Assembly: GCF_034670005.1 (NCBI RefSeq)
Contig: NZ_JAXMOH010000009.1
Location: 96,876-160,875 of the forward strand
DNA from: Thalassobius sp034670005
GTDB lineage: Bacteria; Pseudomonadota; Alphaproteobacteria; Rhodobacterales; Rhodobacteraceae
Length of the DNA stretch: 64,000 bases
Reading direction: 5' to 3'
The position numbers were made by a program, and so were the translations under genes. Position 1 is the stretch's first letter; each line of letters starts with the position of its first letter. Positions 61,429-64,000 of this stretch are shown here, piece after piece. The notes beneath the pieces were generated by a model. It was not told where the DNA came from. It ran no database searches and saw only the letters and a program-made list of their open reading frames with translations.

Positions 61429-63621
61429 ATGCCCTATGCCCATTCCGACAAATCGTCCCCCCTGCTGCACGCCCCAGCCCCAGATGTGAAATCCCGTGAC
61501 AAGCTGGAAGGTGGCAAACGGTTCGTGATGCACACCGATTTCAGCCCCGCCGGGGATCAGCCGACGGCGATTGCCGAACTGACTTCGGGGGTCAATGCCG
61601 GTGAACGCGATCAGGTCCTGCTGGGAGCCACTGGCACGGGCAAGACGTTTACCATGGCCAAAGTGATTGAGGAAACGCAACGCCCTGCAATCATCCTTGC
61701 CCCGAACAAGACACTGGCAGCGCAATTATATGGGGAATTCAAGGGCTTCTTTCCTGAAAACGCGGTGGAATATTTCGTATCCTATTACGACTATTACCAG
61801 CCCGAGGCCTATGTGGCCCGGTCCGACACCTATATCGAGAAAGAATCCCAGATCAACGAACAGATCGACCGCATGCGCCATTCGGCCACACGGGCGCTGT
61901 TGGAACGCGATGACGTGATCATCGTCGCCTCAGTTAGTTGCATTTATGGCATCGGGTCGGTGGAAACCTATGGCGCGATGACGCAGGACCTGATGGCCGG
62001 GAACGACTATGACCAGCGTCAGATCATCACCGATCTGGTTGCCCAGCAATACCGCCGCAACGATGCAGGGTTTCAGCGTGGCAGCTTCCGGGTGCGCGGC
62101 GACGTTCTGGAAATCTGGCCCGCCCACCTGGATGACCGGGCCTGGAAACTGTCGTTTTTTGGCGAAGAGCTGGAAACGATCACCGAATTCGATCCGCTTA
62201 CGGGAGAAAAAACCGACACGTTCGATCGCATCCGTATCTATGCGAATTCGCATTACGTGACCCCGAAGCCCACGATGCAACAGGCCATCCAGGGCATCAA
62301 GAAGGAACTGCGCCAGCGGCTGGATCAACTCGTGGGCGAGGCCAAGCTGCTGGAGGCGCAGCGGCTGGAACAACGCACCAATTTCGATCTGGAAATGCTG
62401 GAAGCCACCGGGGTCTGCAACGGTATCGAGAATTATTCGCGCTACCTGACCGGCCGCGCCCCGGGCGAACCGCCGCCCACCCTGTTCGAATTCATCCCTG
62501 ACGAGGCGATCGTTTTCGCCGATGAATCCCACGTTTCCGTGCCGCAGATCGGCGGCATGTACAAAGGTGACTTCCGGCGCAAGATGACGCTGGCCGAACA
62601 CGGGTTCCGGTTGCCGTCCTGCATGGATAACCGGCCGCTGAAGTTCGAGGAATGGGACGCGATGCGGCCGCAATCGGTGTTCGTTTCGGCCACCCCGGCG
62701 GCGTGGGAACTGGAACAGACCGGCGGCGTGTTCACCGAACAGGTGATCCGCCCGACCGGCCTGCTGGACCCGGTGGTGGAAATCCGTCCCGTCGATATGC
62801 AGGTGGACGACCTGCTGGACGAAGTGCGCAAAGTGGCCGCCGATGGCATGCGCACCTTGGTGACGACCCTGACCAAACGCATGGCCGAGGACCTGACCGA
62901 ATACATGCATGAACAGGGCATCCGCGTGCGCTATATGCATTCGGATATCGACACGATCGAACGGATCGAGATCCTGCGCGATCTGCGGCTGGGGGCTTTC
63001 GACGTGCTGATCGGCATCAACCTGCTGCGCGAAGGACTGGATATTCCCGAATGCGGGCTGGTCGCCATTCTGGACGCCGACAAGGAAGGCTTCCTACGTT
63101 CCGAAACCTCGCTGGTGCAGACCATCGGACGGGCGGCGCGGAACGCCGACGGCCGCGTCATCATGTATGCCGACCGGATCACCGGGTCGATGGAACGGGC
63201 GCTGTCGGAAACCGAACGGCGGCGGACCAAGCAGATCGCTTATAACGAAGAACACGGGATTACCCCGGCCACGGTGAAGAAGAATGTCGAGGATATTCTG
63301 GCCGGGCTCTACAAGGGCGATACCGATCAGTCACGGATCACGGCCAAGATCGACAAACCGATGCACGGCGCCAATCTCGAGGCGCATCTGGACGGATTGC
63401 GCACCGACATGCGCAAGGCCGCCGAGAACCTGGAATTCGAGGAAGCCGCAAGGCTGCGCGACGAGATCAAGCGGCTGGAAGCGGTCGACCTTGCGATTTC
63501 CGACGACCCGCTGGCGCGGCAATCGGTTGTGGATCAGGCCGTCGAGGCGGCAGGCGCCGCGCGCGGGCGGTCAACGGCGGGACGGCCGGGGCAACGGGGC
63601 GGCGTGAAGCGGAGGAAGTGA
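61429..63621 (+). CDS. uvrB: Excinuclease ABC subunit B
   Basis: A 730-residue damage-verification helicase of nucleotide excision repair. Walker A GATGTGKTFTMAKVI, the beta-hairpin region YYDYYQPEAYVARSDTYIEKE, the DESH motif in FADESHVSVPQIGGMY, GINLLREGLDIPE and TIGRAARNADGRVIMYAD (motifs V-VI), and a C-terminal UVR domain (LRTDMRKAAENLEFEEAARLRDEIKRLE) that contacts UvrC. ATG at 61429 follows GGAG and is preferred over a TTG 24 bases upstream. It has a slightly long N-terminus and C-terminal tail relative to E. coli (673). Confidence 0.96.
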   Translation: MPYAHSDKSSPLLHAPAPDVKSRDKLEGGKRFVMHTDFSPAGDQPTAIAELTSGVNAGERDQVLLGATGTGKTFTMAKVIEETQRPAIILAPNKTLAAQLYGEFKGFFPENAVEYFVSYYDYYQPEAYVARSDTYIEKESQINEQIDRMRHSATRALLERDDVIIVASVSCIYGIGSVETYGAMTQDLMAGNDYDQRQIITDLVAQQYRRNDAGFQRGSFRVRGDVLEIWPAHLDDRAWKLSFFGEELETITEFDPLTGEKTDTFDRIRIYANSHYVTPKPTMQQAIQGIKKELRQRLDQLVGEAKLLEAQRLEQRTNFDLEMLEATGVCNGIENYSRYLTGRAPGEPPPTLFEFIPDEAIVFADESHVSVPQIGGMYKGDFRRKMTLAEHGFRLPSCMDNRPLKFEEWDAMRPQSVFVSATPAAWELEQTGGVFTEQVIRPTGLLDPVVEIRPVDMQVDDLLDEVRKVAADGMRTLVTTLTKRMAEDLTEYMHEQGIRVRYMHSDIDTIERIEILRDLRLGAFDVLIGINLLREGLDIPECGLVAILDADKEGFLRSETSLVQTIGRAARNADGRVIMYADRITGSMERALSETERRRTKQIAYNEEHGITPATVKKNVEDILAGLYKGDTDQSRITAKIDKPMHGANLEAHLDGLRTDMRKAAENLEFEEAARLRDEIKRLEAVDLAISDDPLARQSVVDQAVEAAGAARGRSTAGRPGQRGGVKRRK

Positions 63622-63706
63622 AATACAACAAAAAATAGTTGATGAAAAAATCACAAACCTGCAAGGTTGTCCTAAAGAACAGCATTTCATTTGAAAAACA
63701 GGTAAT

Positions 63707-63898
63707 ATGATTAGAGTTAGCTTCACTAAGTTTCTAGATTTTGTGGCACAAACAGGCGAACCAAAGGCAACAACAGCGCTTCAAGCCTGGCGACAAAGCA
63801 ATATTCCATATGATCCCGCGCGAGACTATCACCGCCGCATTCGTCAGCTAATTATTGACTCCGAAAAATCAGCTATCGATCCTGACGTGCTCCCCTGA
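63707..63898 (+). CDS. Small hypothetical protein
   Basis: A 63-residue frame with AGGTAAT before the ATG and no recognised domain (FTKFLDFVAQTGEPKATTALQAWRQSN). Its codon use is AT-richer than uvrB. It ends at the probable end of an IS3-type element, so its stop codon may be supplied by the insertion and the original protein may have been longer. Confidence 0.4.
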   Translation: MIRVSFTKFLDFVAQTGEPKATTALQAWRQSNIPYDPARDYHRRIRQLIIDSEKSAIDPDVLP

Positions 63899-63908
63899 GA
63901 GTCCTCGA

Positions 63909-64000
63909 TTATAAGTTAGCTCTGTTCAGGTTTTGGTTCTCTTTCGACCGTTGATGATATTCCCACGGGGTGAGCCCGTCGAGGCTCGTATGGGGGCGGT
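63909..64000 (-). mobile_element. IS3-family transposase OrfB, C-terminal end (runs off the window)
   Basis: The last 30 codons on the minus strand read RPHTSLDGLTPWEYHQRSKE followed by a short tail and stop (63909-63911). RPHTSLDGLTPWEY is the conserved C-terminal rve_3 motif of IS3-family OrfB integrases. The rest lies beyond the right edge. The element's end is probably near 63895-63908. Confidence 0.75.

Overview
The window looks like a chromosome segment of a Rhodobacterales-type alphaproteobacterium. The evidence is GC-rich coding sequence, a complete form II RuBisCO (cbbM) Calvin-cycle operon with a divergent cbbR, a pobA/AraC-regulator pair, orphan TRAP and molybdate uptake genes, and an NDUFS4-type complex I accessory gene next to uvrB. 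The genus cannot be fixed from the sequence alone.

Layout. 1-17 kb is a catabolic and transport region: zinc alcohol dehydrogenase, an enolase-superfamily enzyme, a SqrR/BigR-like ArsR regulator, a LysR regulator divergent from a GcoA-like cytochrome P450, an orphan DctP-type binding protein, modABC, a DUF3237 protein divergent from a feruloyl-CoA synthase, an AraC regulator, an SDR, an MBL-fold hydrolase, aroQ, and pobA with its divergent AraC regulator. 17-28.3 kb is cbbR and the operon cbbF-P-T-G-A-M-E, a thioredoxin-fold gene, cbbZ and cbbY. Together these regenerate ribulose bisphosphate, fix CO2 and clear 2-phosphoglycolate and inhibitory sugar phosphates. 28.3-31.5 kb holds a class III aminotransferase and a GMC oxidoreductase. 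31.6-39.5 kb is a leftward export locus with a MacAB-type ABC system followed by an RND pump and its adaptor.

40.06-60.60 kb is a site-specific genomic island of about 20.5 kb. It has cut a tRNA-Arg(UCU) gene in the anticodon loop: the 3' half lies at 40025-40070, the 5' half at 60594-60635, and an 11-bp repeat marks both junctions. Neither half is restored. Instead the island carries a different, complete tRNA-Arg(UCU) at 60431-60507, on the same strand and 86 bp inside the right junction, where the host tRNA promoter would read into it. The cargo starts with two paralogous tyrosine recombinases. It continues with a type I restriction-modification system (hsdMSR) and a DUF3800 protein. Next comes a CBASS anti-phage operon (CD-NTase, stand-alone E2, patatin phospholipase CapV) with a divergent HTH/ImmA-like peptidase pair resembling CapH/CapP. 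After that are an orphan DUF433 gene with a 40-bp palindrome, a 5'-truncated IS256-type transposase, an excisionase-like HTH gene and two unknown small genes.

60.6-64 kb returns to the core chromosome: the NDUFS4-like gene, uvrB, a small ORF and the C-terminal end of an IS3-family transposase running off the right edge.
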